A stretch of 38,974 bases of DNA, from assembly GCA_019309815.1 (NCBI GenBank), contig JAFDFO010000003.1, positions 1-38,974 of the forward strand, given 5' to 3'. A program made the position numbers and the translations under genes. This document shows positions 1-7,849 of this stretch, in pieces. Under the pieces are notes generated by a model. That model did not search any database. It saw only the letters and a list, made by a program, of their open reading frames with translations, and had not been told where the DNA came from. Origin of the DNA: Deltaproteobacteria bacterium (GTDB lineage Bacteria; Desulfobacterota; Desulfobacteria; Desulfobacterales; C00003060). Numbering within the stretch: position 1 is the stretch's first letter; each line of letters begins with the position of its first letter.

Positions 1-135
1 CTTAGCAGCTCAACCGCAAGTGCGCGATAAGCCGGTCAATGTTTTTTTCTTCCTGAAAAACATCATCCATCTCCTATTCTACGAAAGTGTATCTATTGTG
101 ATCTCACTAAACAAGTGGATTCTGTTGGGCATTCG

Positions 136-714
136 CTATGGGCGAAGCACACTCAAAATCCGATTGAACCCGGCTGAAAGTTTTGTATCCCGAGCACACA
201 GGAACTCCAAATCAGCTTGGGCCACAAGCTCGGGACGGGCCTCCAGAATCAGCCGAGCCGCTGCCTGGGCTGCTTTTCCGGTATGGAGTGTGCACAGCTT
301 CATCAAGGCCTTTTGATCGTGGCGAACTTTTTTTGTCAGGACTTTGCAGCAAGTGGATCCGAATTCGGATCGAAAGAGGTCATGCAGTTCTCTGCCTTTA
401 ACCTGGACTGTCTTGAGCCCCCTAGCGCCCAAGCCCTGCCGGCCGAGGAACAATCCCACGGCCATCAAGGCCCCGCTGAAACCTCCGCAAGCGCAGCCGG
501 CTCCGCCAATGCCCTCGGAAAAAGGAGAGGCGATCCGAATGGCGGCCTCCGGGGGCAGCCCCCCTTCCAATCCTTGATTCAGCGTGTGGAGAACAGCCTC
601 GGAGCAGAGGAGTTGGTGGGTCTTGAAGAGGTTTTCCGCCCGGCGGCGGATCAGGCCCACCAACTCGTCAGCGCTTCGGGCCAAAGTGACTTCGTTTGTG
701 TCTTTTAGTGACAT
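136..714 (-). CDS. C_GCAxxG_C_C family redox-active protein
   Basis: A protein of about 192 aa that fits the C_GCAxxG_C_C family (putative redox-active, possibly metal-binding cysteine protein). The visible family pattern is an early CSEAVL cysteine, a central GCACGG followed by a Gly/Ala-rich SGALMAVGLFLG helix, a later FGSTCCKVLT pair, and a last KLCTLH cysteine near the C-terminus. The open frame extends upstream to 906, but the extension runs antisense-like through the rhodanese gene and looks non-coding. I start at the ATG at 714, which gives a 7-base gap after the rhodanese stop. No signal peptide is seen, so a cytoplasmic location is inferred. It is the last gene of an operon with a periplasmic rhodanese and a MauE/DoxX-like membrane protein, which suggests thiol or sulfur redox work. 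The exact reaction of this family is not established. Confidence 0.85.
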   Translation of the reverse strand: MSLKDTNEVTLARSADELVGLIRRRAENLFKTHQLLCSEAVLHTLNQGLEGGLPPEAAIRIASPFSEGIGGAGCACGGFSGALMAVGLFLGRQGLGARGLKTVQVKGRELHDLFRSEFGSTCCKVLTKKVRHDQKALMKLCTLHTGKAAQAAARLILEARPELVAQADLEFLCARDTKLSAGFNRILSVLRP

Positions 715-721
715 CGACTGT

Positions 722-1270
722 CTATTTGACTTTCTCAACCGGATAATTCGCTTCTTTCCACCCCTTGATACCGCCGGGGTATCGGTAGACGTTTTTGTAG
801 CCAAGCTTAACCGCCCACATGGCTCCGTTGTGACTCCGGTCGCATTTGACGAAGCCGCAATACACCACAATTGTCTTGTTCTTGTCCGGACCCAGGAGCT
901 TCGCATAATCCTCTTTGCTCTTGCCGGCTGTCTCAGATGTATTCCACGCCGTCATATCACCTGCTTTGGGAAACAAGAACTGAACAGCACCCGGCACATG
1001 GCCTTTCTTGTAGCCGGCCTCGAAGGGCATGGTGTCGACAATGACCATGTCTTTCTTGTTGTCTATCCAGGCCTTGAGTTCATCTGTGGTAACGATTTGG
1101 TATCCACCTCTCTGAACTTCTCTGACCAGATTCACAGAAATCTTTTCCGTCTCGAGCTCCTTTTTGCCAAGGCAAAGCCCGTTGCTCGCCAGACCCAGAG
1201 TAAAGATCACACACATCAAAACCACCAAAGACGCTTTTCTGTCACACATCCTTTTGCATTCCCCTTTCAT
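722..1270 (-). CDS. Exported rhodanese-like domain protein
   Basis: A 182-aa protein with an N-terminal signal peptide (basic start, then a hydrophobic run ending near GLASNGLCLG) and one rhodanese domain. The domain starts at QIVTTDELKAWID, continues through the substrate-side VIVDTMPFEAGYKKGHVPGA, and ends with YPGGIKGWKEANYPV. The active-site loop reads YCGFVKCDRSH. The first Cys is the expected persulfide-forming residue, and a second Cys sits four residues on. Single-domain rhodaneses transfer or carry sulfane sulfur; the signal peptide places this one in the periplasm. It lies 13 bases after the MauE/DoxX-like gene and 7 bases before the C_GCAxxG_C_C gene, so the three are probably co-transcribed. 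The physiological sulfur donor cannot be read from the sequence. Confidence 0.87.
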   Translation of the reverse strand: MKGECKRMCDRKASLVVLMCVIFTLGLASNGLCLGKKELETEKISVNLVREVQRGGYQIVTTDELKAWIDNKKDMVIVDTMPFEAGYKKGHVPGAVQFLFPKAGDMTAWNTSETAGKSKEDYAKLLGPDKNKTIVVYCGFVKCDRSHNGAMWAVKLGYKNVYRYPGGIKGWKEANYPVEKVK

Positions 1271-1283
1271 GATATTTGACAGT

Positions 1284-1802
1284 TTATGAAGCAGTCTGTC
1301 TGAGCCTTCTTAGGGAGCTATCCCGTTTCACGAAGGCTTTCAGGGAAAAAATGTCCCGGGGGGAGGATCTGGTGGCCCAGCGCCACCAGAAAAGATAAAG
1401 CCCTGCGGCAAACATCCCCAAATCTCGATACAAAGCCAGCCTAAGAGAGCTGTGTTCCGCCAGCTCGTCTGCGGAAAAACAACCGCAGTCAATGTCCAGA
1501 TCCTTGAGGATTCCAAACCACAAGACAAAGGCGAACATTACCAGCAGAGCGAGGATGGTGGTCAAGCTGCCTCGCACATCGAAGATCAGGCAAAGCCCAG
1601 CCGCCAGCTCCACTGCCGGAAGACCGAACGCCACTGGTATCAGTAAGTTCTCCGGTACCAGTTCGTAGGTAGAGATGATGTTGGCAAAGCTTTCAACGTC
1701 TAAGAGCTTGGCCAAGCCGGCCCAGACAAAGATGGTTCCCAGGCTGACGCGGACCAGCCGATATGTCCACAAGGAGACCAGTATGTTTTTCAGGCTCTGC
1801 AA
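1284..1802 (-). CDS. MauE/DoxX-like integral membrane protein
   Basis: A 172-aa protein with about four hydrophobic segments (LVRVSLGTIFVWAGLAKLLD, then LLIPVAFGLPAVELAAGLCL, then ILALLVMFAFVLWFGIL, then MFAAGLYLFWW). A DIDCGCFSADE motif lies just after the third segment. The 'FVWAGLAKL' opening plus a Cys-x-Cys loop is typical of the MauE/DoxX superfamily, whose members help disulfide or thiol chemistry at the membrane; MauE is needed for disulfide formation in methylamine dehydrogenase. It is the first gene of a minus-strand operon with an exported rhodanese, so a role in passing electrons or thiols to periplasmic sulfur chemistry is a fair inference. DoxX or MauE cannot be chosen with certainty. 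The start at 1802 keeps the first membrane segment whole. Confidence 0.75.
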   Translation of the reverse strand: MQSLKNILVSLWTYRLVRVSLGTIFVWAGLAKLLDVESFANIISTYELVPENLLIPVAFGLPAVELAAGLCLIFDVRGSLTTILALLVMFAFVLWFGILKDLDIDCGCFSADELAEHSSLRLALYRDLGMFAAGLYLFWWRWATRSSPRDIFSLKAFVKRDSSLRRLRQTAS

Positions 1803-1921
1803 TTAGGTTCCTCTCCCTGCTCCTGTTTTTCTGGTGAGGCAAGGGGTTGTTTTTGTAACCAAAAACTACTTGATAAAGCTTGTAGAAGTCCAATACTTAA
1901 TATCGATAGAAGCCGGGGGGT

Positions 1922-1927
1922 ATTATA
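1922..1927 (-). promoter_or_regulatory. Candidate -10 box for the MauE-rhodanese operon
   Basis: Read on the minus strand this is a perfect TATAAT, about 120 bases before the first gene of the operon. No good -35 hexamer lies 16-18 bases upstream, so the call is weak. Confidence 0.3.
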
Positions 1928-1953
1928 GAAAATATCTATGGGAGAGAAGGTTG

Positions 1954-1989
1954 GCCGGTTGGACCCGTTTTGCCGGTTAAGCCCGTTTC
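1954..1989 (+). repeat. Two-copy 18-nt direct repeat
   Basis: Two adjacent 18-base units share GCCGGTT at the start and CCCGTTT near the end (1954-1971 and 1972-1989). They lie in the 381-base gap between the metG operon end and the MauE-like gene. No function is evident. Confidence 0.6.
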
Positions 1990-2078
1990 TTGGTGCACAA
2001 AGATTTCTCGCTTCCGCCTTCGTCGAGCCCACAGTACTTCGGGGAACAGGTCGCTCGAAATGACAAGACGGAAGAGTC

Positions 2079-2128
2079 GTAGGGGCGGGGTTTATCCCCG
2101 CCCGGGCGGGCATAAAGCCCGCCCCTAC
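2079..2128. repeat. GC-rich palindromic repeat (GTAGGGGCGGG type)
   Basis: The outer ends are GTAGGGGCGGG and CCCGCCCCTAC in inverted orientation. Inside are two smaller hairpins, GGGGCGGGGtttatCCCCGCCC and GGGCGGGcataaaGCCCGCCC. It sits about 55 bases past the metG stop in an otherwise gene-free gap. It resembles short palindromic repeats found in many copies in some bacterial genomes. It could act as a transcript end or stabiliser, but there is no clear T-run. Confidence 0.7.
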
Positions 2129-2183
2129 ATCACTGGTTCTTCAAGATAGCAAAGGGCGTTAGATGAGATTTTGAAATGACTTC

Positions 2184-4103
2184 TTAGGTGAGGCGGGTGC
2201 CGGGTTCAGCGGGCCCGTCCACAGTGACCAACCGGCAGGTCCCCTTGTTCGTGGCAGTCAAGACCATCCCGTGCGACAGGATGCCCATCAACTTGGTGGG
2301 TTTGATGTTTGCCACAACAACGACTTGTTTTCCAATCAAATCTTCAGGATCGTAGTTTTCCGCGATTCCAGCAACCACGGTCTGGTTTTTCCCCATATCT
2401 ATCTTCAATTTGAGAAGCTTTTTTGATCTTGGCACAGGTTCGGCATCAAGGACCGTGGCGACGCGAAGATCCATTTTTTGAAACGCTTCCAGGGGAATCT
2501 CGGCCTTTTCGGAGATGGATGCTTGCTTTGACATGTTTGCCTCGCGGTCTGAGGACTGAACTTTAGTTTGCTCGATCCTTGGAAAGAGGGTAAGCGTTTT
2601 CGGGAGCTGGGTGCCGGGAGCTGTCTTCCCCCAAACGCTGAGGTCCGCAAGTGTCTGGAATGATTCTGGCGATGACATGGCCAGATGTTCTTGCATGATT
2701 CGGGCGGTCCGCGGCATGACGGGATAAATCAGCCCGGCAATGATACGGAGCCCCTCAATGATATTATACAGGACTGTCTGCAATTCTTCGTGCAGCTCCT
2801 TCCTCTTGGCAAGTTCCCACGGGGCAGTCACATCAATGTATTTGTTGATGTGGTTGATGAATTCCCAAATCGCCATCAGGGCCTTGTGAAAGGCATATTC
2901 CTCCATGGCTTCATGATAATCCTGCAATGCCTTCTCAGAGTTGGCTACCAAGGCCGAGTCCAGACCGCTTTCCGTCCCCGGGACCGCTTGTGGGACTACC
3001 CCTTTAAAGTATTTGTGAACCATGGTCAGGCTGCGACTGAACAGGTTCCCAAGGTCATTAGCCAAATCTGAGTTGTAGCGTTGAATAAAGGCCTCTTCAT
3101 TGAAGCTCGAATCAAGACCGAAGACCATCTCCCGCATCAGGAAATAGCGAAATGCATCTGCGCCGTACACTCCTTTTAACTCAAGGGGATCTACGACATT
3201 CCCAAGACTCTTTGACATCTTGGTTTCGTCCACATTCCAGTAGCCATGAACGTTCAGGTGCTGATAGAGCGGGATCCCTGCTGCCCTTAACATGATCGGC
3301 CAGTATATGCCGTGCGGTTTGAGGATGTCTTTTGCTACCAGGTGGGAGACACCGGGCCACAACTTCTCAAAGAGTTCACCATCAGGGTATCCCAAGGCAG
3401 AGACATAGTTTAGAAGGGCATCGAACCAGACATACGTCACGTAGTTGTCATCAAAGGGGAGGGTAATGCCCCATTGAAGCCGACTCTTAGGACGAGAAAT
3501 GCAGAGATCCTCGAGAGGTTCCCGCAAGAAGGCGAGCACCTCATTCTTGTAACGTTCGGGGCGTATGAAGTCAGAATTCGTGTTGACGTAATCGATGAGC
3601 CACTGTTGATATTTGCTCATCCTGAAGAAGTAATTGGATTCGCGGATCACTTCAGGAATCGTCTTGTGGTCCGGACACCTGCCATCTACCAGCTCACGTT
3701 CTGAATAGAACCGCTCACATCCAAAGCAGTATGCGCCTTCGTATTCACTAAAGTAAATGTCTCCGCTATCATAGATTTGTTGGAGGACTTCCTTAACAAC
3801 CTTGATGTGCGCCGGGTCTGTGGTTCGTATAAAGTAGTCATATTCTATATCGAGTTCGGGCCACATGGCTTTGAACAGTCCGCTGATCTGATCCGCGTAT
3901 GCCAGCGGGCTCATGCCCTCGTCCTTGGCTGCTTGGACCACTTTGTCACCATGTTCATCCGTCCCTGTGAGAAAATAGGTCTCCTCGCCGCAGATCTTGC
4001 GGAATCGATTCAAGACGTCGGCAACCACCGTTGTATAGGCATGCCCAAGGTGGGGACGGGCATTCACGTAGTAGATAGGGGTAGTAATGTAGAATACACT
4101 CAC
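2184..4103 (-). CDS. metG: Methionyl-tRNA synthetase with C-terminal tRNA-binding domain
   Basis: A 639-aa class I aminoacyl-tRNA synthetase that charges tRNA(Met). It has the HIGH-type signature HLGH (residues 18-21), a knuckle-type zinc site C126-x2-C129 ... C143-x2-H146, and KMSKS at 295-299. These are followed by the anticodon-binding helical domain and, from about residue 530, a Trbp111-like domain (IPLEAFQKMDLRVATVLDAE ... VVVANIKPTKLMGILSHGM) that aids dimerisation and tRNA binding. The length is normal for the type with the fused C-terminal domain. The start codon is GTG and overlaps the ricT stop (GTGA), so the two are translationally coupled. metG next to ricT and holB is a conserved neighbourhood in several bacterial phyla. 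Confidence 0.97.
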   Translation of the reverse strand: MSVFYITTPIYYVNARPHLGHAYTTVVADVLNRFRKICGEETYFLTGTDEHGDKVVQAAKDEGMSPLAYADQISGLFKAMWPELDIEYDYFIRTTDPAHIKVVKEVLQQIYDSGDIYFSEYEGAYCFGCERFYSERELVDGRCPDHKTIPEVIRESNYFFRMSKYQQWLIDYVNTNSDFIRPERYKNEVLAFLREPLEDLCISRPKSRLQWGITLPFDDNYVTYVWFDALLNYVSALGYPDGELFEKLWPGVSHLVAKDILKPHGIYWPIMLRAAGIPLYQHLNVHGYWNVDETKMSKSLGNVVDPLELKGVYGADAFRYFLMREMVFGLDSSFNEEAFIQRYNSDLANDLGNLFSRSLTMVHKYFKGVVPQAVPGTESGLDSALVANSEKALQDYHEAMEEYAFHKALMAIWEFINHINKYIDVTAPWELAKRKELHEELQTVLYNIIEGLRIIAGLIYPVMPRTARIMQEHLAMSSPESFQTLADLSVWGKTAPGTQLPKTLTLFPRIEQTKVQSSDREANMSKQASISEKAEIPLEAFQKMDLRVATVLDAEPVPRSKKLLKLKIDMGKNQTVVAGIAENYDPEDLIGKQVVVVANIKPTKLMGILSHGMVLTATNKGTCRLVTVDGPAEPGTRLT

Positions 4104-4906
4104 GCAGCTGTCTCCTCGATGACCTGATCCAATCCGACGTCCAGCTCATCACCCTCGTCGGTCTTGATGGTGATTGATTCCTTCAACATATTTTGTCTAA
4201 GTACCTTGCCGTTCCCCAACTTCGTCCGGATCCGTTTTCCGGTTTCCGGGAACTTACATTTGAGATCACAGTATGCTTTGTGTTCAAAGGCTAAACAGCA
4301 CATCAGTCGTCCACACAGGCCCGAAATCTTGGACGGATTCAGCAAAAGGCCTTGCTCTTTGGCCATTCGAATTGACACAGGCTCGAAGTCTTTCATGAAG
4401 GTGGCACAGCAGAGAGTATGTCCGCACCTTCCGATTCCACCGCATATCTTTGCCCGGTTGCGCACGCCGATCTGGCGGAGTTCAATACGCATCCGGTACT
4501 CCTTGGTTAGCATCTTAACCAATTCCCGAAAATCGACGCGCCCATCGGCTGTGAAATAAAAGGTAAGCTTGGTGACATCAAATTGGCTTCGCACAGAAAC
4601 GAGGTTCATTTCCAGCCCAAGTTCATTGATGCATTTCTGGCAGTAGACACGGGATTTCTTTTCCATGTCCACGTTCTTTGTGTGTTGGGCCATATCCCGT
4701 TCGTTTGCCAGGCGGTAGACCTTCTTCATAGGAATCTTCGACTCTTCCTCGGTCGCCGGTCTGGGGGGTGTGGCTACAGAGCCGAACTCCAGCCCGTTCT
4801 CGGTCTCCACAATGACCTGACTGCCGGGGGAGAGCACAAACAGACCGGCATCAAGGGTGTACATCCTGCCTCCCGGTCCTACGCTTACGCCGACGATTTT
4901 ACCCAT
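4100..4906 (-). CDS. ricT: RicT/YaaT-like PSP1 domain protein
   Basis: A 268-aa PSP1-domain protein of the RicT (YaaT) family. In Bacillus subtilis, RicT works with RicA and RicF as an Fe-S complex that aids RNase Y-dependent RNA processing; the role in Gram-negative bacteria is unclear. The sequence has the conserved GxGIGRCGHTLCC block, followed by CGRLMCCLAFEH and YCDLKCKFP, giving the dense Cys set that binds clusters in this family, plus an earlier YCQKC pair. The open frame could begin eight residues earlier at a TTG. I choose the ATG at 4906 because MGKIVGVSVGPGG matches the usual family N-terminus and a GGAG lies just upstream. It overlaps metG by four bases and follows holB, the classic arrangement. 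Confidence 0.9.
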   Translation of the reverse strand: MGKIVGVSVGPGGRMYTLDAGLFVLSPGSQVIVETENGLEFGSVATPPRPATEEESKIPMKKVYRLANERDMAQHTKNVDMEKKSRVYCQKCINELGLEMNLVSVRSQFDVTKLTFYFTADGRVDFRELVKMLTKEYRMRIELRQIGVRNRAKICGGIGRCGHTLCCATFMKDFEPVSIRMAKEQGLLLNPSKISGLCGRLMCCLAFEHKAYCDLKCKFPETGKRIRTKLGNGKVLRQNMLKESITIKTDEGDELDVGLDQVIEETAA

Positions 4907-4944
4907 GATGGCTCCACAAAAAGTGTCCAAAAGAACAAAAAACT

Positions 4945-5210
4945 ATCACGAAAGCACGAAAGAAAACGAAAGCACGAAAAGCCTAACAATAAACAACTAT
5001 TATGAAAACACGTGATGTTCTCAAGGCACAAGCCGCAAAAGAAGAGAAAGCACGAAACAAGAGAGATGTAAACATTAGTTTACAACCCCCTCCAATTCGT
5101 TGGCGGTGCATGATCTTGTGATGACGTTCGTCCATTATATCTATCTCTTTCGTGCTTTTCTTTCACTTTCGTGTTTTGCGGCTGCGCCTTATACTGAAGC
5201 GTGATTAATT
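4945..5210. repeat. CACGAAA-type inverted repeat element, copy 1
   Basis: The left side is a run of CACGAAAG words on the plus strand (ATCACGAAAGCACGAAAG). The right side is their reverse complement (CTTTCGTGCTTTTCTTTC... then CACTTTCGTG), ending in GCGGCTGCGCCTTATA...GAAGCGTGATTAATT. It fills the whole gap between ricT and holB. Its right tip contains the holB stop codon, so the element abuts or remade the gene end. A nearly identical right end occurs in the element at 9155-9371, and a left end alone at 13959-13998. Confidence 0.7.
5067..5084. promoter_or_regulatory. 18-bp palindrome TGTAAA-N6-TTTACA
   Basis: A perfect inverted repeat with 7-bp arms (TGTAAAC, ATTA, GTTTACA) about 160 bases upstream of ricT. 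It matches the TGTAAA-N6-TTTACA form known for TyrR-type boxes. No tyrR-like gene or aromatic amino acid gene is in view, so identity with that regulator is only formal. Confidence 0.35.
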
Positions 5211-6191
5211 TCTTCCATCACCTCTCCGGAGGTGCAGGAGCATCACCTCTATGGTCAGCCGGGCATTGGCGTTTTTAGAGAGGGCCTTTTGTGCAGAATG
5301 CACAGCTTCCACTTTTTCCAAGAGCGAACTAACTGACTCCCTTTGCGAAGCCAACCGGAGCTTGGCCTCAAAGTCCTCATTAATAATCCTGTCCGGAGTG
5401 ACCTTGAACATAAGAACGTCCCTGAACCACATCATGATCATCTCCAGAGCATCGGCGAGTCTATCCTTGGCTCCGGACAAGGTCTCCGCAAAGGCAAAGA
5501 GAGGCTGAATCGTCTCTCCGGAAAGCGTTGAAATCTGCTCAACGAGACTGCTACGCCACGCTTTCCACTTTTCTACATCCATTGACAGCGCCTTGCCGAG
5601 GCTTCCCTTTGTTGTTATTGCCAGCGTCCTCGCCGTTTGCCTGTCAAGCCCCCGGTCCTCAATCAAAAGCTGCGCCACTTTTTCGTGGGGAATCGGCCTG
5701 AAAGCAATTTGCTGACACCGAGAGACAATCGTGGGAAGCAGGTCTGTTGTCTGACTTGCAGTAAGGATGAAGATTGTATGCTTGGGCGGTTCCTCCAAGA
5801 TCTTGAGCATAGCATTCGATGCTTCAAGGTTCATTGCTTGGGCATCATTGATGATCATGATCCGCCAGCCTCCCTCAAGGGGGGCGAATCTCAGCTGCCT
5901 GGATATGTCCCGCACCTGGTTAATCTTGATGAATACCCCATCAGGTTCTACGGTGACCATGTCCGGGTGGGATCCGGAAATTATCTTGTGACACGAGGCA
6001 CACTTTCCACAAGCCGACACGCCCACAGGATTCGGGCAGTTGAGCGCCATGCCCAAGGTTATAGCCGTCCTCTGTCTACCAATCCCGTCTACTCCCGTAA
6101 ACAGCAAGGCGGTGGGAATACTCCTCTTCTCAAGCATTTGGGTCAAGAACCGAGCGGGGCGTTCTTGGCCAATGATAGCATCAAACACCAT
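5205..6191 (-). CDS. holB: DNA polymerase III delta-prime subunit
   Basis: A 328-aa clamp-loader subunit: the AAA+ delta-prime protein that helps open and load the beta clamp. The N-terminus MVFDAIIGQERP is family-typical. The P-loop position reads GVDGIGRQ, with Arg in place of the ATP-binding Lys, in line with a non-hydrolysing delta-prime. The zinc module has C52, C61, C64 and C67 (CGKCASC) followed by SGSHPD. Later come MIINDAQAMNLEASNAMLK, EEPPKH and the sensor VSRCQQ. The frame could extend 11 residues upstream, but the ATG at 6191 fits the family and leaves an 11-base overlap with the HD-domain gene. holB, ricT and metG together form a conserved operon. The stop codon is inside a CACGAAA-type repeat. 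Confidence 0.93.
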   Translation of the reverse strand: MVFDAIIGQERPARFLTQMLEKRSIPTALLFTGVDGIGRQRTAITLGMALNCPNPVGVSACGKCASCHKIISGSHPDMVTVEPDGVFIKINQVRDISRQLRFAPLEGGWRIMIINDAQAMNLEASNAMLKILEEPPKHTIFILTASQTTDLLPTIVSRCQQIAFRPIPHEKVAQLLIEDRGLDRQTARTLAITTKGSLGKALSMDVEKWKAWRSSLVEQISTLSGETIQPLFAFAETLSGAKDRLADALEMIMMWFRDVLMFKVTPDRIINEDFEAKLRLASQRESVSSLLEKVEAVHSAQKALSKNANARLTIEVMLLHLRRGDGRN

Positions 6192-6744
6192 CTGTATCGT
6201 TCTTCTCCACAAACCACCACTCATCTGAGGCGGTATTCAGGATCTCTTTTGCGATGGATTGACCAGCACTGGTTCTAACCCGGCCTACCACATGGGGAAG
6301 CCAGCTTTCGGGTCCATCGTTTCCTGCATCTTGCAGGGCTTTCAGTTCCAAGACAAGGGCGAGTTGATCCGCGTCATGGGCAAGCTGCGCTTCCAGGGTC
6401 TCTGCCCCATTGAACTCTTCTATGAGGTCGGCCACGGCCTCACCAAAGGGAAGATTTTCCGTAAGATCTTCAACAGCCCGAGATTCATCAACTGCAAGGT
6501 ACTTCTTTTGAACATAGTTCAGATCACCGGTTCTGGCTTCCGTGAGATCATGAATCAGGCACATCTGAAGAAGTTTCAGCGCGTCTGCTTCCGGGACCAC
6601 ATGCGACAGGACATAACCTATGAAGGTCGTCATGAAGCTGTGATCAGCCACTGATTCACTGCCAGACCCCAGGAAGTTGAACCCGGACCTTGGAATGCCT
6701 TTCAGGATTCGGGCCTCAAAAAGGAGGTTTGCTATGGATTTCAT
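6181..6744 (-). CDS. HD domain phosphohydrolase (5'-nucleotidase/YfbR-like)
   Basis: A 187-aa HD-superfamily metal-dependent phosphohydrolase. Motifs are ESVADHSF (first His), CLIHDLTEARTGD (the HD pair and a conserved Glu) and AHDADQLALVLE (last Asp). This pattern, with the PRSGFNFLG start, is that of the HD_3 group that includes YfbR deoxynucleoside 5'-monophosphatase and human HDDC2. The likely reaction is removal of phosphate from (deoxy)nucleoside monophosphates, but the substrate is inferred. It is the first gene of the HD-holB-ricT-metG run and overlaps holB by 11 bases. In many bacteria the gene before holB is tmk (thymidylate kinase), so another nucleotide-metabolism gene occupies that slot here. 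Confidence 0.85.
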   Translation of the reverse strand: MKSIANLLFEARILKGIPRSGFNFLGSGSESVADHSFMTTFIGYVLSHVVPEADALKLLQMCLIHDLTEARTGDLNYVQKKYLAVDESRAVEDLTENLPFGEAVADLIEEFNGAETLEAQLAHDADQLALVLELKALQDAGNDGPESWLPHVVGRVRTSAGQSIAKEILNTASDEWWFVEKNDTDGV

Positions 6745-6834
6745 AAATGCTGTAGCTGCCGATCTCTGGAATATGGTGTTATTTATAAGCGTTTGGCGAA
6801 ATTTCCGGGTTTCATGGCTTCATCCGCAAAGAAC

Positions 6835-6900
6835 CAGGCCAGAGGCAAGAGGCCAGGGGCCAGAGGAAAACCTATTGCCTCTCGCCCATTGCCTCAAGCC
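6835..6900. repeat. AGGCAAGAGG-type inverted repeat
   Basis: The left arm is made of CAGAGGCAAGAGGCCAGGGG-like words, and the right arm TTGCCTCTCGCCCATTGCCT is their imperfect reverse complement. It lies in the 375-base gap between the divergent HD-holB and tol operons. The rest of that gap holds only a candidate tolQ promoter. Confidence 0.6.
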
Positions 6901-7003
6901 TGATGAAGTCGACCATACTGCTCAACGCTTGTATTCAATATTCCGTGTGTTTTCAGAGTTTACATTTATACAAAAGGGGGGAGTAAGGCAACCGGAAAAT
7001 GAC

Positions 7004-7030
7004 TTGACACCCTCAAGAACGTCATATAAC
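7004..7030 (+). promoter_or_regulatory. Candidate promoter for the tol operon
   Basis: A perfect TTGACA (7004-7009) is followed after only 15 bases by TATAAC (7025-7030), about 90 bases before the tolQ start. The spacer is short by two bases, which weakens the call. Confidence 0.4.
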
Positions 7031-7119
7031 TTCGCTCCAAAATTACACATTTTGCAAAGCTGCGTTAAGGAGAAATGACGCATTGAAAGACAGAACCCTA
7101 CCTTATTGAAAGGTGTGCC

Positions 7120-7845
7120 ATGTTGGAAGCAACGAGCAGCGACATCATTCACATGATCATTTACGCGGGCCCGATGGTTCGTCTTGTCCTATTGTTACTG
7201 CTGTTCTTTTCGGTCGTTTCCTGGGCCATCATCTTCGCGAAGTATCGGTCTATTAGAAAAGCCCGAAGAGAATCGGCCCATTTCCTTGACATCTTTTGGA
7301 ATAGCCGTGATCTTGCCGAGGCCTTTGCAGCCTCAAAACGTCTTCGGCAAAGCCCCGTTGCGAGGGTATTTCGTGTAGCTTATGTCGAACTCAGAAGGGT
7401 GAACAAATCACAGCCGGCGGCCACGGGTGACATCAATACGGACGAGGGATTGCTGACTCAAAACATGGTTGCTGGTGATAACGTCAAAAGGGCGCTGCGG
7501 CGAGCCGTCAACATGGAACTGACCGGACTGGGCAAGGCCCTGCCTTTCTTGGCAACGACCGGGAACACAACACCTTTCATCGGTCTTTTTGGAACGGTTT
7601 GGGGGATCATGAACGCCTTTCGAGGCATCGGCCTGAAAGGTTCCGCAAGTTTGGCGGTGGTGGCCCCAGGCATTTCAGAGGCCCTCATTGCAACGGCTGC
7701 AGGATTGGCTGCGGCAATACCAGCCGTTGTGGCCTTCAATTATTTCAACAATAAGGTCCATATTCTGGAATCAGAGATGCAGAATTTCTCGGCCGACTTC
7801 TTGAACCTCGTAGAACGAGACCTCATGAGGCGAAGGGGGAATTAG
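7120..7845 (+). CDS. tolQ: TolQ, proton-channel subunit of the Tol-Pal system
   Basis: A 241-aa inner-membrane protein of the TolQ/ExbB/MotA family. It forms the proton-driven motor with TolR. There is one N-terminal membrane segment (MVRLVLLLLLFFSVVSWAIIF), a cytoplasmic loop, then the conserved pair of helices. These hold FLATTGNTTPFIGLFGTVWGIMNAF and the Ala-rich ISEALIATAAGLAAAIPAVVAFNYF, which line the channel. A GAAAGGTG ribosome site precedes the ATG. tolR starts 5 bases after the stop. With TolR, TolA, TolB and Pal it draws the outer membrane inward during division and keeps it intact. Confidence 0.95.
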   Translation: MLEATSSDIIHMIIYAGPMVRLVLLLLLFFSVVSWAIIFAKYRSIRKARRESAHFLDIFWNSRDLAEAFAASKRLRQSPVARVFRVAYVELRRVNKSQPAATGDINTDEGLLTQNMVAGDNVKRALRRAVNMELTGLGKALPFLATTGNTTPFIGLFGTVWGIMNAFRGIGLKGSASLAVVAPGISEALIATAAGLAAAIPAVVAFNYFNNKVHILESEMQNFSADFLNLVERDLMRRRGN

Positions 7846-7849
7846 ACGC

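Noticed and set aside
715..906. N-terminal extension of the C_GCAxxG_C_C reading frame
   Set aside because: It lies within the rhodanese gene in another frame and has no family similarity; the ATG at 714 gives a normal start.
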